The notes under the pieces are model-generated. The model did not search any database and was not told where the DNA came from. It saw only the letters and a program-made list of their open reading frames with translations. Of a stretch of DNA of 64,000 nucleotides, positions 1 to 9,222 are shown in pieces. Location of the stretch: contig NZ_BNBD01000013.1 of the NCBI RefSeq assembly GCF_014654785.1, positions 62,001-126,000 on the forward strand, given 5' to 3'. Position numbers and translations under genes: made by a program. Position 1 is the stretch's first letter. Each line of letters begins with the position of its first letter. The stretch comes from Streptomyces mashuensis. Lineage in GTDB: Bacteria > Actinomycetota > Actinomycetes > Streptomycetales > Streptomycetaceae.

Positions 1-227
1 ATCTCCTGCGTCATCTGCAGGCCGCCGGAGAAGCCGTTGCCGGCGTGGGCGCTCCACATGCCGCCGCTCTCGCACTGGGCGACGCGGTCCCAGGTCTCCG
101 TGTCGGCCGCCTGGGCGCCGGTCGCGGCCAGCAGCGGCATGGCGATGCTGGCGCCGGTCACCCCCGCTGCGAGGACGACTGCGGGGACCTGCTTGGGGCG
201 GCGATGTCTGCCAGTGCCGGAGCGCAT
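1..227 (-). CDS. Secreted Rpf-type transglycosylase, 3' end outside window
   Basis: The first 75 residues of a secreted resuscitation-promoting-factor-like protein are present; the rest lies beyond the left edge. A basic start (MRSGTGRHRR) is followed by a hydrophobic stretch and a likely cleavage after AQA-A near residue 41. The mature part opens with WDRVAQCESGG, the Rpf fold signature, where Glu53 after Cys52 is the expected catalytic acid, then GNGFSGGLQM. Members of the family are exported muralytic enzymes that cleave peptidoglycan glycan strands during germination and growth. GAGAGG lies about 8 nt before the ATG. It is transcribed from its own promoter behind the P450 gene. Confidence 0.9.
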   Translation of the reverse strand, partial: MRSGTGRHRRPKQVPAVVLAAGVTGASIAMPLLAATGAQAADTETWDRVAQCESGGMWSAHAGNGFSGGLQMTQE

Positions 228-268
228 GAACCGGGCCTCTCGTGTCGGCGGCTGCGTGATGGTCGTGA

Positions 269-297
269 AAGATAGCCACGGCCTTCGATCATCACAA
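269..297 (-). promoter_or_regulatory. Promoter of the Rpf-type gene
   Basis: On the minus strand TTGTGA (292-297) and TATCTT (269-274) are separated by exactly 17 bp, a good match to a housekeeping promoter. The start site would be near 262, giving a leader of roughly 35 nt. That leader is too short for a c-di-AMP riboswitch, which is known upstream of some Streptomyces rpf genes. Confidence 0.55.
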
Positions 298-348
298 GCC
301 GGCGTCGCGGAGGTCACACGGCGATAACGGCAGCTGACTTTCGGTCAT

Positions 349-368
349 ACGCCCTGGTCGGAGGGCGT
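349..368 (-). terminator. Hairpin after the P450 gene
   Basis: ACGCCCT and AGGGCGT form a perfect 7-bp stem with a 6-nt loop directly behind the P450 stop codon. There is no U tract in the minus direction, which is common for Streptomyces terminators. Confidence 0.5.
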
Positions 369-369
369 T

Positions 370-1722
370 TTACACCCCGTTTTCCGCCCCGTTGTCCGCC
401 CCGTTGTCCGTCCCTTTCGCGGACTGCGGCGTGAAGGCCACCGGCAGGGTCCGCAGCCCGCGCATGATGAGCCCGCCGCGCCACCGCAGGTCGTCCGGGT
501 CCCCGGCCAGCCGCAGGTCGGGCAGGCGGCGCAGCAGGGTCGCGAGCGCGGTCCGCCCCTCCAGGCGGGCCAGGGGCGCGCCCAGACAGTAATGGATGCC
601 GTGGCCGTAGCCCAGGTGCTGGTTGTCGCGCCGGGCGAGGTCCAGGACGTCGGGGTCGGGGAATCGCGCGGGGTCCCGGTCGGCGGCGGCGAGCACCACC
701 AGGACGGGGTCGCCGCGGTCGATCCGCTGCCCGCCGATGGTCAGCTCCCGGGTGGCGAAACGCCAGGTCGCGAGCTCGACGGGGCCGTCGTAGCGCAGCA
801 GTTCCTCCACGCCCGTGGCGAGCAGCGCCTCGTCCCCCGCGGCGAGGGCGCGCTGGAGCCGTTCACGCTCCCCGGGGTTGCGCAGCAGGGCGTAGGTTCC
901 GTTACCGATCAGGTTCACAGTTGTTTCAAAACCGGCGAACAAGAGGATGAACGCCATCGCGGCGGCCTCGTTCTCGGTGAGGTGCTCGCCGTGGTCACTC
1001 GCCCTGATCAGTCCAGAAATAAGATCATCGCCCAGATCCTCCCGCTTCCGGTGGATCAGTTCCGCGAGATACGTCCGCATCTTCTTCACCGAGCGGGCGA
1101 CGCCGCCGCGCGGCCCGCCGCCGTGGCGGATCATCATTCCCGCCCAGTCGCGGAAGTCGTCCTGGTCCTCGCGCGGGACGCCGAGCATGTCGCAGATGGC
1201 GTAGATGGGGAGCGGGAAGGCGAACTCGTGGATGAGGTCCGCCTCCCCCTTCTCCGCGAAGGCGTCGATGAGCTCGTCCGTCAGCTCCTGCACGCGGGGC
1301 GCGAACTCCGCGACCCGGCGCGGAGTGAACGCCTTGGACACCAGGCGACGCAACCGTGTGTGGTCCGGGGGGTCGATGTTGAGCAGGTGCGTCATGAGGT
1401 TGGCGCTGCGCTCGCCGGGGATGCCGACCTTGCCCTTGCCGTGGGCCTGCTCGGAGTGGTGCACGGGGTTCTTCGACAGCCGCTGGTCGGCGAGCGCCTG
1501 CCGGGCGTCGGCGTACCGGGTGACCAGCCACGCCTCCACGCCACTGGGCAGCCGTGTGCGGTGGACGGGCGCGTGCTCGCGCAGCCAGGCGTACGCCGGG
1601 TACGGGTCGGTGGCGAATTCCCAGGTGAACAGGGGCGGGGCGGGCGGAGCACCGCCGGGAGCGGAGGTGGCGCCGGGGCGGTCGTTCGTCCGGTCGGTCA
1701 TACGGTCGTTCGTGTCGTGCAC
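370..1722 (-). CDS. Cytochrome P450
   Basis: A 450-residue soluble bacterial P450 that uses electrons from ferredoxin partners to hydroxylate or oxidise a substrate. Visible hallmarks are the I-helix oxygen-activation motif AGFETT, the K-helix EELLR (ExxR) and the heme loop YGHGIHYCLG with Cys379 as thiolate ligand, followed by the LARLEGRTAL helix typical of CYP105/CYP107-like enzymes. No ferredoxin or biosynthetic cluster flanks it, so the substrate cannot be deduced. The start is a GTG at 1722; an in-frame ATG lies 21 nt inside. The C-terminus is a short low-complexity tail of DNGA-type repeats coded by a 12-nt tandem repeat at about 373-410, probably neutral. Confidence 0.93.
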   Translation of the reverse strand: MHDTNDRMTDRTNDRPGATSAPGGAPPAPPLFTWEFATDPYPAYAWLREHAPVHRTRLPSGVEAWLVTRYADARQALADQRLSKNPVHHSEQAHGKGKVGIPGERSANLMTHLLNIDPPDHTRLRRLVSKAFTPRRVAEFAPRVQELTDELIDAFAEKGEADLIHEFAFPLPIYAICDMLGVPREDQDDFRDWAGMMIRHGGGPRGGVARSVKKMRTYLAELIHRKREDLGDDLISGLIRASDHGEHLTENEAAAMAFILLFAGFETTVNLIGNGTYALLRNPGERERLQRALAAGDEALLATGVEELLRYDGPVELATWRFATRELTIGGQRIDRGDPVLVVLAAADRDPARFPDPDVLDLARRDNQHLGYGHGIHYCLGAPLARLEGRTALATLLRRLPDLRLAGDPDDLRWRGGLIMRGLRTLPVAFTPQSAKGTDNGADNGAENGV

Positions 1723-1743
1723 GCCCCGACGCTACTCGGCCGG

Positions 1744-2163
1744 TCAGGGGCCGCCGGCCCCGCCGCTGCCGAAGGAGCCGCTGGTGCCCGGGTGCCACTT
1801 CTTGCGCTCCTCGTCGGGCTCCTCGGGGTGGCTGCCGGGGCTCTTGATCTCGTGCGGCAGCACACGTTCCCCGCTGGCCTCCGGGTGCAGCTGGTCGGCC
1901 TCTCGGTGCTCGACGACGTAGCCGATGCCCTCCTCGTCGGCGTGGCCGGGCCCGTGGTCCTCGGCCGGCCCGCGCTCCTGGGGCGTGCTCCACGCCCCCA
2001 TGCGCCGCTGCGGCTGGCCGGGCGGCGGCGGTTCCCGGTCCCGCCACCGCTGCCCGAAGAAGAAGCCGAGGAGCAGCAGGGCGACGACGCAGAGCCCCAC
2101 CAGGAAGGGGGCGGCCCCGCCCACCCAGGCCGGCAGGGCCAGATCCGTGAGATCGGTACGCAT
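1744..2163 (-). CDS. DUF6479 family small membrane protein
   Basis: 139 residues with one transmembrane segment near residues 18-38 (FLVGLCVVALLLLGFFFG), then a polar tail with READQLHPE and LPHEI, which I recognise as the Streptomyces DUF6479 family. The function of the family is unknown. The N-terminus is predicted outside and the Pro/Glu-rich tail in the cytoplasm, though topology is uncertain. The gene sits 21 bp upstream of the P450 on the same strand and could be co-transcribed with it. Confidence 0.7.
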   Translation of the reverse strand: MRTDLTDLALPAWVGGAAPFLVGLCVVALLLLGFFFGQRWRDREPPPPGQPQRRMGAWSTPQERGPAEDHGPGHADEEGIGYVVEHREADQLHPEASGERVLPHEIKSPGSHPEEPDEERKKWHPGTSGSFGSGGAGGP

Positions 2164-2212
2164 GGGTGACGGGTACCCGGCGACCGGCCCGTCAAGACCG
2201 CCGCTGGGCCGA

Positions 2213-2240
2213 ACGAGTGGCGGACGAGTGGCGGACGAGT
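2213..2240. repeat. 11-bp tandem repeat, about 2.5 copies
   Basis: The unit acgagtggcgg occurs twice plus six bases, ending on the first base of the mazG stop codon. It is one of several 11-bp period arrays in the window. Confidence 0.8.
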
Positions 2241-3232
2241 CAGTCCTCGCCCACCTCGCCGCCGTCCGCCGCGTGGCGGCGCTCCGCGGCCAGGATGGCG
2301 TCGCGGTAGGCGCGGGCCGCCGCGCGCAGCGCCGTCTCCGGCTCCGTACCGGCCGCCTCGGCCCGTACGGCCAGCGCCAGCAGCTCGTAGCCGATGCCCT
2401 CGCCCCGCGGCAGCGGCACGTCCAGGCCCTGGGCGCGGGCCCGGGAGGCGAGCTTGGCGGTCAGCGCCAGTGCCGGCTGGCCCAGCGGCACGCCCTCGGT
2501 GACCGACGCGCGGCGCTTCTCCGCGGCCTTCCGGCGCAGCCAGTGCGCCTTCACGTCCTCCGGCGTCTCGGCCCGCTCGTCGCCGAAGACGTGCGGGTGC
2601 CGGTGGACGAGCTTGTCGACGATCGTGCCCGCCACGTCGTCGACGGAGAACGGCTCGTCCGCGTCGTCCTCGGCGATCCGCGCGTGGAAGACGACCTGGA
2701 GCAGCACGTCGCCGAGCTCCTCGCGCAGCGCCTCACGGTCACCGGTCTCGATGGCCTCCAGCAGCTCGTACATCTCCTCCAGGCCGTACTTCGCCAGGTC
2801 CTCGTGGGTGCGGATGCCGCTCCACGGGCAGGCCCGCCGGATGCGGTCCATCACCTGCACGAGGTCCAGCAGCCGCGCGCCGGGCAGGTCGTACGAGCCG
2901 GGCAGCAGCTCCAGCGCCGGCATGGACTCGCGGCCGGAGCCGGCCAGCCGCGCCAGGCCGTCGGTGAGCGCCGACTCGCCCTCGCCGGAGGTGAGGACCA
3001 CGACGCTGCGGCCGCCGTCGCGGCACTGGTCGACGAGCTCGCGCGCCGTGGGCGCGGCGTGCTCCACCTCGACGCCGGCCTCCCGCAGGTACGGCAGCTG
3101 CGGGTGGGCGGCGTCGGCGCAGGTCACGCGGTCGGCGCCGCGCAGTGCCTGCCAGGCGGGCCAGGACAGCAGGCCGGGGGCGACGCGGTGGCTGGTGGTG
3201 AGCAGGACGATGCGGCCGAGGGAGTCGTTCAC
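2240..3232 (-). CDS. mazG: Nucleoside triphosphate pyrophosphohydrolase MazG
   Basis: 330 residues from the GTG start VNDSLGRIVL. MazG hydrolyses NTPs to NMP and pyrophosphate, cleaning the nucleotide pool and modulating stress responses. The N-terminal third resembles the methylase-like extension of actinobacterial MazG; the catalytic part has KYGLEEMYELLEAIETGD and REELGDVLLQVVFHARIAED, the paired EExxE and ExxD helices that bind Mg2+. A longer open frame continues upstream but its composition is non-coding there. It lies 71 bp downstream of the SurA-like lipoprotein gene on the same strand, so the two may be co-transcribed. Confidence 0.92.
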   Translation of the reverse strand: MNDSLGRIVLLTTSHRVAPGLLSWPAWQALRGADRVTCADAAHPQLPYLREAGVEVEHAAPTARELVDQCRDGGRSVVVLTSGEGESALTDGLARLAGSGRESMPALELLPGSYDLPGARLLDLVQVMDRIRRACPWSGIRTHEDLAKYGLEEMYELLEAIETGDREALREELGDVLLQVVFHARIAEDDADEPFSVDDVAGTIVDKLVHRHPHVFGDERAETPEDVKAHWLRRKAAEKRRASVTEGVPLGQPALALTAKLASRARAQGLDVPLPRGEGIGYELLALAVRAEAAGTEPETALRAAARAYRDAILAAERRHAADGGEVGED

Positions 3233-3303
3233 ACCGACCGAGCCTAGGCCGTGCCGGGCGGGCCGGCCCAGGCGGGCGGCACCCCCAGGTGACCGGCCGG
3301 GGC

Positions 3304-3924
3304 TCAGGCGGGGCGGCCGGCCGGCGGCACGTCGGCCCGGCGCAGCCACGGCTCGCTCGCCGCCTTGGCCGTGCCGCGCTCGGGGTCCCACGCCCCGTAC
3401 CGCGGATTGATGTCGACGCGCATGGCGTCGGACGTCCGCACCAGCGCCTGCGTGGTCCGCGCCGGGCCCAGCTTCTGCTCCAGCTTGGCCCGCACCAGGC
3501 CGGCCTCCAGCTCCTGGTCGATCTGGCGGGGCGCGATGTTCGCGGCGAGGAAGCGGCCCTCGACCGCCCCGGACCCGCCCAGCATCCGCTCCACCTGCGT
3601 GCGGCGCTCCTGGAGCTCGCGGCGGGTGACGCCGACGCCGTTGTCCGCGCCGGCCCGCTCGATGATGCGGTACTGGATGAGCCGCACCAGCGTGTCCTGG
3701 CCCAGCCGGGAGCTGCCCGCCAGCAGCTGCTGGGCCTGCGGCGACTCGCGCTGCGCCCGCCGTACGTCCTCGACCTCGCGCTGGAGCTCCGAGACGGTGA
3801 TCCGTTCGCCGCCGACCACCGCCGCCGCGCCGGGGTGCGGCGCCGAGCCGCACGCGGTCAGCAGGGGGGCCGCGGCGAGCAGCCCGGCGGCGGAGAGGGT
3901 GAGCGCGGTCCTGCGGCGGATCAT
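3304..3924 (-). CDS. SurA N-terminal-like lipoprotein
   Basis: 206 residues. The start MIRRRTALTL is preceded by GGAGG at good spacing. A type II signal peptide ends in the lipobox LLTAC, so the mature protein is anchored to the outer face of the membrane by Cys25. The rest is a helical SurA_N-like chaperone domain (GERITVSELQREVEDVR, LVRLIQYRIIERAG, GVGVTRRELQERR) without a recognisable PPIase domain. The family is thought to assist folding of exported proteins; the client here is unknown. Confidence 0.8.
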   Translation of the reverse strand: MIRRRTALTLSAAGLLAAAPLLTACGSAPHPGAAAVVGGERITVSELQREVEDVRRAQRESPQAQQLLAGSSRLGQDTLVRLIQYRIIERAGADNGVGVTRRELQERRTQVERMLGGSGAVEGRFLAANIAPRQIDQELEAGLVRAKLEQKLGPARTTQALVRTSDAMRVDINPRYGAWDPERGTAKAASEPWLRRADVPPAGRPA

Positions 3925-4194
3925 GGGGCCTCCAGACAGAGACGTGAACGTACCGGCACGTGGGCGCATCGAACGGTGGGTCCGGCCGTGCGCGGCGGAC
4001 CCGGGCGGAGCTGGTGGTGATCGATGGTAGGCAGTCACCGTGGCCCGGGCCACTGATTCGGCCAACGAGCGGTGGGGCGGCCAGGACCCGGCCGGTTGCG
4101 CAGTGCGCATATCGTCGGTGTGTCACCCCTGGACGTGCCGCCCCTGGACGCCGGCCGACCACCGACCGACCACCGACCGGAGAGAAGGACCCGC

Positions 4195-5649
4195 ATGGAC
4201 TCGGCCACCGCCGCCATTCCGGCACCGGGCCGGAGCACGGCCGAGGCCGCCTCCCCCGCCGCGCCCGGCCGCCTCGCGCGGCTGCGGGCACCCCGGCTCG
4301 ACCCGTACTGGCTGGCCGCCGCCCTCTTCGCCGTCTACACGACGCTGTCGCTGAGCCGGCACCTGCGGATGCTCACCATGTCCTGGGACCTGGGCATCTT
4401 CGAGCAGGCCATACGCGGCTACGCCCATCTCCAGGCCCCCGTGGCCGACCTCAAGGGTCCCGGCACCAACATCCTCGGCGACCACTTCAGCCCCGTCACC
4501 GCGCTGATCGCCCCCTTCTACCGGGTCTTCCCCAGCCCCGTGACGCTGCTCGTCGTGCAGGCCGCGCTGTTCGCCGTGTCGGCCGTGCCCGTCGCACGGC
4601 TCGCCGCTCACCTGCTGGGCCGCGGTCGCGGCCTGGCCCTCGGCGTCGCCTACGGCCTGTCGTGGGGCGTGCAGCGCGCGGTCGACTTCGACTTCCACGA
4701 GATCGCGTTCGCCATGCCCCTGCTGGCGTTCGCGCTGGAGGCCGTCGTCCGGGGACGGTGGCGGGCCGCCGCCTGCTGGGCCGCACCCCTCGTCCTCGTC
4801 AAGGAGGACCTCGGCATCACCGCCGCCGCCGTCGGCGTACTGATCCTGCTGCGGGCCCGCCGCACCGAGCGGCGCGTCCCCGGCTCCGCCGTCGCCCTGA
4901 TCTGCTTCGGCGCGGCCGGCACCGCCCTCGCCCTCGGCGTGATCATCCCCGGCTTCAACAGCGGCGGCTCCTACGACTACTGGAACAAGCTCAGCGGCGG
5001 CGAGGGCCCCGCCCCCGTCATCCCCGCCGACACCGCACTCCGCACCCTGCTGTGGACGCTGCTGCCCACCACCGGCCTGCTCGCCCTCCGCTCCCCCGTC
5101 CTCCTCGTCGCCCTGCCCACCCTCGGCTGGCGGTTCGCCTCCCACGACGACCACTACTGGGGCACCGACTGGCACTACAGCGCCGTCCTCATGCCCGTCG
5201 TGTTCGTCGCCCTCGCCGACGCCCTCGACCGCGCCCGGCACAGCACCACCCCGTGGCTCCGCCGGTACGCGCACCAGCTGCCGGCCGCCGTCGCCGCGGC
5301 GGCCCTCGCGCTCAGCGCCTCCCTGCCCGCGTACAGCCTGACGCTGCCCGAGACGTACCGGGTACCGGACAGCGTGAAGGCCACCGAACGGCTCCTGGAC
5401 CGCATCCCCGACAACGCCACCGTCGAAGCCGACGTGACCCCCATAAGCCGCCTGGCCGGACGCTGCCGCGTCTTCTGGATCGGCGACACCCGCGGCATCG
5501 CCCCCGGCTACGTGGCACTGCGCCTGACCGACGGCAGGACCCCGCAGCAGCTCGCCGCCGACGCCCAGCACCGGCACCCGGGCACGCACTACGCCGTGCT
5601 GGGCACCGCCGGCGGGTACACGGTGCTGGAGCGGACGGGCACCCCGTAA
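4195..5649 (+). CDS. DUF2079 multi-pass membrane protein
   Basis: 484 residues with about nine hydrophobic segments and the DUF2079 signature: SWDLGIFEQAIRGYAHL near the first loop, GDHFSPVTALIAPFY, VDFDFHEIAFAMPLLAFALE and KEDLGITAAAVGVLI. DUF2079 proteins look like lipid-linked glycosyltransferases of the GT-C type, with acidic residues in the first external loop, but no activity is proven. AGAGAAGGA precedes the ATG. It is convergent with mfd, whose stop is 28 bp away, and divergent from the SurA-like gene across a 270-bp gap. Confidence 0.85.
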   Translation: MDSATAAIPAPGRSTAEAASPAAPGRLARLRAPRLDPYWLAAALFAVYTTLSLSRHLRMLTMSWDLGIFEQAIRGYAHLQAPVADLKGPGTNILGDHFSPVTALIAPFYRVFPSPVTLLVVQAALFAVSAVPVARLAAHLLGRGRGLALGVAYGLSWGVQRAVDFDFHEIAFAMPLLAFALEAVVRGRWRAAACWAAPLVLVKEDLGITAAAVGVLILLRARRTERRVPGSAVALICFGAAGTALALGVIIPGFNSGGSYDYWNKLSGGEGPAPVIPADTALRTLLWTLLPTTGLLALRSPVLLVALPTLGWRFASHDDHYWGTDWHYSAVLMPVVFVALADALDRARHSTTPWLRRYAHQLPAAVAAAALALSASLPAYSLTLPETYRVPDSVKATERLLDRIPDNATVEADVTPISRLAGRCRVFWIGDTRGIAPGYVALRLTDGRTPQQLAADAQHRHPGTHYAVLGTAGGYTVLERTGTP

Positions 5650-5676
5650 CGGATCCTTACGGGGCGCCCGCCGTCG

Positions 5677-8600
5677 TCACGACCCCAGAATCGTCGTCAG
5701 GAACTCGCCCGTCCACGCCAGCAGTTCCCGCCCGACCAGCGGCTTCCCGCCGATGGGCCGGGTCGCCGGGCGCGGCACCAGAATCTGCCGGGTGGCCGGC
5801 TTCATCACCGTACGCGGGTACAGCCGCTTCAGCCGCAGCTCCTGCGACTCGCGCAGTTCCACCGGGCCGAACCGCACGTTGCTGCCCTGGAGCGTGATGT
5901 CCGTGACCCCGCAGGCCCGCGCCAGCATCCGCAGGCCCGCCACCAGCAGCAGGTTCTCCACCGGCTCCGGCAGCTTGCCGTACCGGTCGGTGAGCTCCTC
6001 GCGGACCGCCTTGATGTCCTCCTCGCTGGTCGCCGAGGCGATGGCCCGGTACGCCTGGAGGCGCAGCCGCTCCCCGGGCGCGTAGTCGTGCGGGACGTGC
6101 GCGTCGACCGGCAGCTCGATCTTCACCTCCAGCGGGGCGGCCTCCTCCTCGGCACCGCCCTCCAGCGACGCCCGGTAGTCGGCGACGGCCTCGCCCACCA
6201 TGCGGATGTACAGGTCGAAGCCCACGCCCGCGATGTGACCCGACTGCTCGCCGCCGAGCAGATTGCCCGCACCACGGATCTCCAGGTCCTTCATCGCCAC
6301 GTACATGCCCGCACCCATCTCCGTGTGCTGGGCGATGGTGGCCAGCCGCTCGTGCGCCGTCTCCGTCAGCGGCTTCTCCGGCGGGTACAGGAAGTAGGCG
6401 TAGCCCCGCTCCCGGCTGCGGCCCACCCGGCCGCGCAGCTGGTGCAGCTGCGACAGGCCGAACGTGTCGCCGCGCTCCACGATCAGCGTGTTGGCGTTGG
6501 AGATGTCGATGCCCGACTCCACGATCGTCGTCGACACCAGCACGTCGAACTTCTTCTCCCAGAAGTCCACCACGACCTGCTCCAGCGCCGACTCCGACAT
6601 CTGGCCGTGCGCCGTGGCGATGCGCGCCTCCGGCACGATCTCGCGCAGCCGCGCCGCCGCCCGGTCGATGGACTCCACCCGGTTGTGGATGTAGAAGACC
6701 TGGCCCTCGCGCAGCAGCTCACGGCGGATCGCCGCACCGATCTGCTTCTGGTCGTACGGGCCGACGAAGGTGAGCACCGGGTGCCGCTCCTCCGGCGGCG
6801 TGGTGATCGTCGACATCTCGCGGATGCCCGTCACCGCCATCTCCAGGGTGCGCGGGATGGGCGTGGCCGACATCGTCAGCACGTCGACGTTGGCCCGCAG
6901 CTTCTTCAGCTGCTCCTTGTGCTCGACGCCGAACCGCTGCTCCTCGTCGACGATGACCAGGCCCAGATCCTTGAACTTCGTCTCGGACGAGAACAGGCGG
7001 TGGGTGCCGATGACGACGTCGACGGAGCCCTCGCGCAGCCCCTCCAGGACGGCCTTCGCCTCCGCGTCCGTCTGGAAGCGGGACAGCGCCCGCACGTTCA
7101 CGGGGAACTGCGCGTACCGCTCCGAGAACGTGCCGAAGTGCTGCTGGACGAGGAGCGTGGTGGGCACCAGCACCGCCACCTGCTTGCCGTCCTGCACCGC
7201 CTTGAACGCGGCCCGCACTGCGATCTCCGTCTTGCCGTAGCCGACGTCGCCGCAGATCAGACGGTCCATGGGGACCGACTTCTCCATGTCCTCCTTGACC
7301 TCGGCGATGGTGGTGAGCTGGTCGGGCGTCTCCGCGTACGGGAAGGCGTCCTCCAGCTCGCGCTGCCACGGCGTGTCCGGTGCGAAGGTGTGGCCGGGCG
7401 CCGCCATCCGCGCCGAGTACAGCTTGATCAGGTCGGCGGCGATCTCCTTGACCGCCTTCTTCGCGCGCGCCTTCGTCTTCGTCCAGTCCGCGCCGCCGAG
7501 ACGGTGCAGCGTGGGCTGCTCGCCACCGACGTACTTGGTGACCTGCTCCAGCTGGTCGGTGGGGATGTACAGGCGGTCGCCGGGCTGGCCGCGCTTGGCG
7601 GGCGCGTACTCCACCAGCAGGTACTCGCGGGTGGCGCCCTGCACGGTGCGCTGCACCATCTCCAGGTACCGGCCGACACCGTGCTGCTCGTGCACGATGA
7701 AGTCGCCGGCCTGGAGGGTGAGCGGGTCGATGGTCTTGCGGCGCCGGGCCGGCATGCGGCCCATGTCCTTGCTGGTGGTGCGCTGGCCGGTCAGGTCGGT
7801 CTCGGTCAGCACGGCGATCTTCAGCGCCGCGTCGACGAAGCCGCTGTCCAGGCTCGCGCACGCCACGTGCACGACGGACGGGGACAGGCCGGTGAGGTCG
7901 GCGTCCAGGCGGGCGGGGATGCCCTCGCCGCCGAGCACCTCGACCGTACGGGCGGCGGGGCCGTGGCCCTCGGTGACGTACGCGGTGCGCCAGCCGTCGG
8001 ACACCCAGCCCTTGGTGTCGGCCAGGGCGCGGGCGGTGTCGCCGCGGTAGCTCTCGGGGGCCCGCATGCCCAGCTTCAGCGTGTCGCCGTCGGTCTCGTC
8101 CTCGCCGGCGGCGAAGGGGCTCACCGACCACCACATCATGCCCAGCTCGCGGGCTCTGTCCCGGACGTCGGCGATGCCCCACAGCGACGCGGCGTCCACG
8201 TCGATGGGCGCCTCGCCGCCGCCGGCCGTGGCGGCCCAGGACGCCTGGAGGAACTCCTGCGACGTGGCCACCAGGTCGGCGGCCCGGGTGCGGACCCGCT
8301 CGGGGTCGCAGACGACCACCATGCTGCCGGCGGGCAGCACGTCGAGGAGCAGCTCCATGTCGTCGACGAGGGCCGGTGCGAGGGACTCCATGCCCTCCAC
8401 CGCGATGCCCTCGGCGATCTTGCCGAGCAGTTCGCCCAGCTCGGGGTGGTCCTCGGCCAGGGCCGCGGCGCGCTCCCGCACGGCGTCGGTGAGCAGCAGC
8501 TCACGGCACGGCGGCGCCCACAGACCGTGCTCGGCGACCTCCAGGGAGCGCTGGTCGGCGACCTTGAAGTAACGGATCTCCTCGACGTCGTCGCCCCAGA

Positions 8601-9222
8601 ACTCGATACGGAGCGGGTGCTCCTCGGTGGGCGGGAACACATCGAGGATGCCGCCGCGCACGGCGAACTCGCCGCGCTTCTCCACCAGTTCCACGCGCGC
8701 GTACGCGGCCGCGGAGAGGGCCGCCACGACCTGCTGCAGGTCGGCGCTCTGCCCGCTGCGCAGGCTCACCGGCTCCAGGTCGCCCAGCCCCTTGACCTGC
8801 GGCTGGAGCACGGAGCGCACGGGTGCGACGACGACGCTGACGGGGCCGGCGGCCGGGTCGTCCTTGCTGGGGTGCGCCAGGCGGCGCAGCACGGCGAGGC
8901 GGCGGCCGACGGTGTCGGAGCGCGGGGAGAGCCGCTCGTGCGGCAGGGTCTCCCAGGAGGGGTACTCCACGACCGCGTTCTCCAGCTCCGGCGGCAGGAG
9001 GGAGCGGAGCGCCGCGGCGAGGTCCTCGGCCTCCCGGGTGGTGGCGGTCACGGCCAGCACGGGCCGGCCGGCCCGTGCGGCGAGCGCGGCGATGGAGACG
9101 GGCCGGGCGGCGGGCGGCCCGACCAGGTCGACGTGCGGCCGGTTGCCGCCGGACGCGGCCTTCACCGCTTCGGCGAGCGCCGGATCCTTGACGACGGCGT
9201 CGAGCAGACCGTGCAGGCTCAT
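5677..9222 (-). CDS. mfd: Transcription-repair coupling factor Mfd
   Basis: 1181 residues, full length for Mfd. The enzyme binds RNA polymerase stalled at DNA damage, pushes it off with ATP-driven translocation and recruits UvrA. In order one sees the UvrB-like N-terminal modules, the polymerase-interacting CarD-like domain (FIVHEQHGVGRYLEM), the RecG-like motor with Walker A GDVGYGKTE and Walker B VDEEQRFG, helicase motifs SATPIPRTLEMA and QLRGRVGRSRERGYAYF, and the C-terminal D7 domain. The ATG start is chosen by length. No repair gene is adjacent. Confidence 0.98.
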   Translation of the reverse strand: MSLHGLLDAVVKDPALAEAVKAASGGNRPHVDLVGPPAARPVSIAALAARAGRPVLAVTATTREAEDLAAALRSLLPPELENAVVEYPSWETLPHERLSPRSDTVGRRLAVLRRLAHPSKDDPAAGPVSVVVAPVRSVLQPQVKGLGDLEPVSLRSGQSADLQQVVAALSAAAYARVELVEKRGEFAVRGGILDVFPPTEEHPLRIEFWGDDVEEIRYFKVADQRSLEVAEHGLWAPPCRELLLTDAVRERAAALAEDHPELGELLGKIAEGIAVEGMESLAPALVDDMELLLDVLPAGSMVVVCDPERVRTRAADLVATSQEFLQASWAATAGGGEAPIDVDAASLWGIADVRDRARELGMMWWSVSPFAAGEDETDGDTLKLGMRAPESYRGDTARALADTKGWVSDGWRTAYVTEGHGPAARTVEVLGGEGIPARLDADLTGLSPSVVHVACASLDSGFVDAALKIAVLTETDLTGQRTTSKDMGRMPARRRKTIDPLTLQAGDFIVHEQHGVGRYLEMVQRTVQGATREYLLVEYAPAKRGQPGDRLYIPTDQLEQVTKYVGGEQPTLHRLGGADWTKTKARAKKAVKEIAADLIKLYSARMAAPGHTFAPDTPWQRELEDAFPYAETPDQLTTIAEVKEDMEKSVPMDRLICGDVGYGKTEIAVRAAFKAVQDGKQVAVLVPTTLLVQQHFGTFSERYAQFPVNVRALSRFQTDAEAKAVLEGLREGSVDVVIGTHRLFSSETKFKDLGLVIVDEEQRFGVEHKEQLKKLRANVDVLTMSATPIPRTLEMAVTGIREMSTITTPPEERHPVLTFVGPYDQKQIGAAIRRELLREGQVFYIHNRVESIDRAAARLREIVPEARIATAHGQMSESALEQVVVDFWEKKFDVLVSTTIVESGIDISNANTLIVERGDTFGLSQLHQLRGRVGRSRERGYAYFLYPPEKPLTETAHERLATIAQHTEMGAGMYVAMKDLEIRGAGNLLGGEQSGHIAGVGFDLYIRMVGEAVADYRASLEGGAEEEAAPLEVKIELPVDAHVPHDYAPGERLRLQAYRAIASATSEEDIKAVREELTDRYGKLPEPVENLLLVAGLRMLARACGVTDITLQGSNVRFGPVELRESQELRLKRLYPRTVMKPATRQILVPRPATRPIGGKPLVGRELLAWTGEFLTTILGS

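Noticed and set aside
228..369. c-di-AMP (ydaO) riboswitch before the Rpf-type gene
   Set aside because: The promoter found leaves a leader of only about 35 nt and the gap to the P450 gene is about 140 bp; no ydaO core is visible. A covariance-model search would settle it.
2240..4291. MazG with a long N-terminal extension
   Set aside because: The extension covers the SurA-like gene in another frame and has Arg/Pro/Ala-rich shadow composition.
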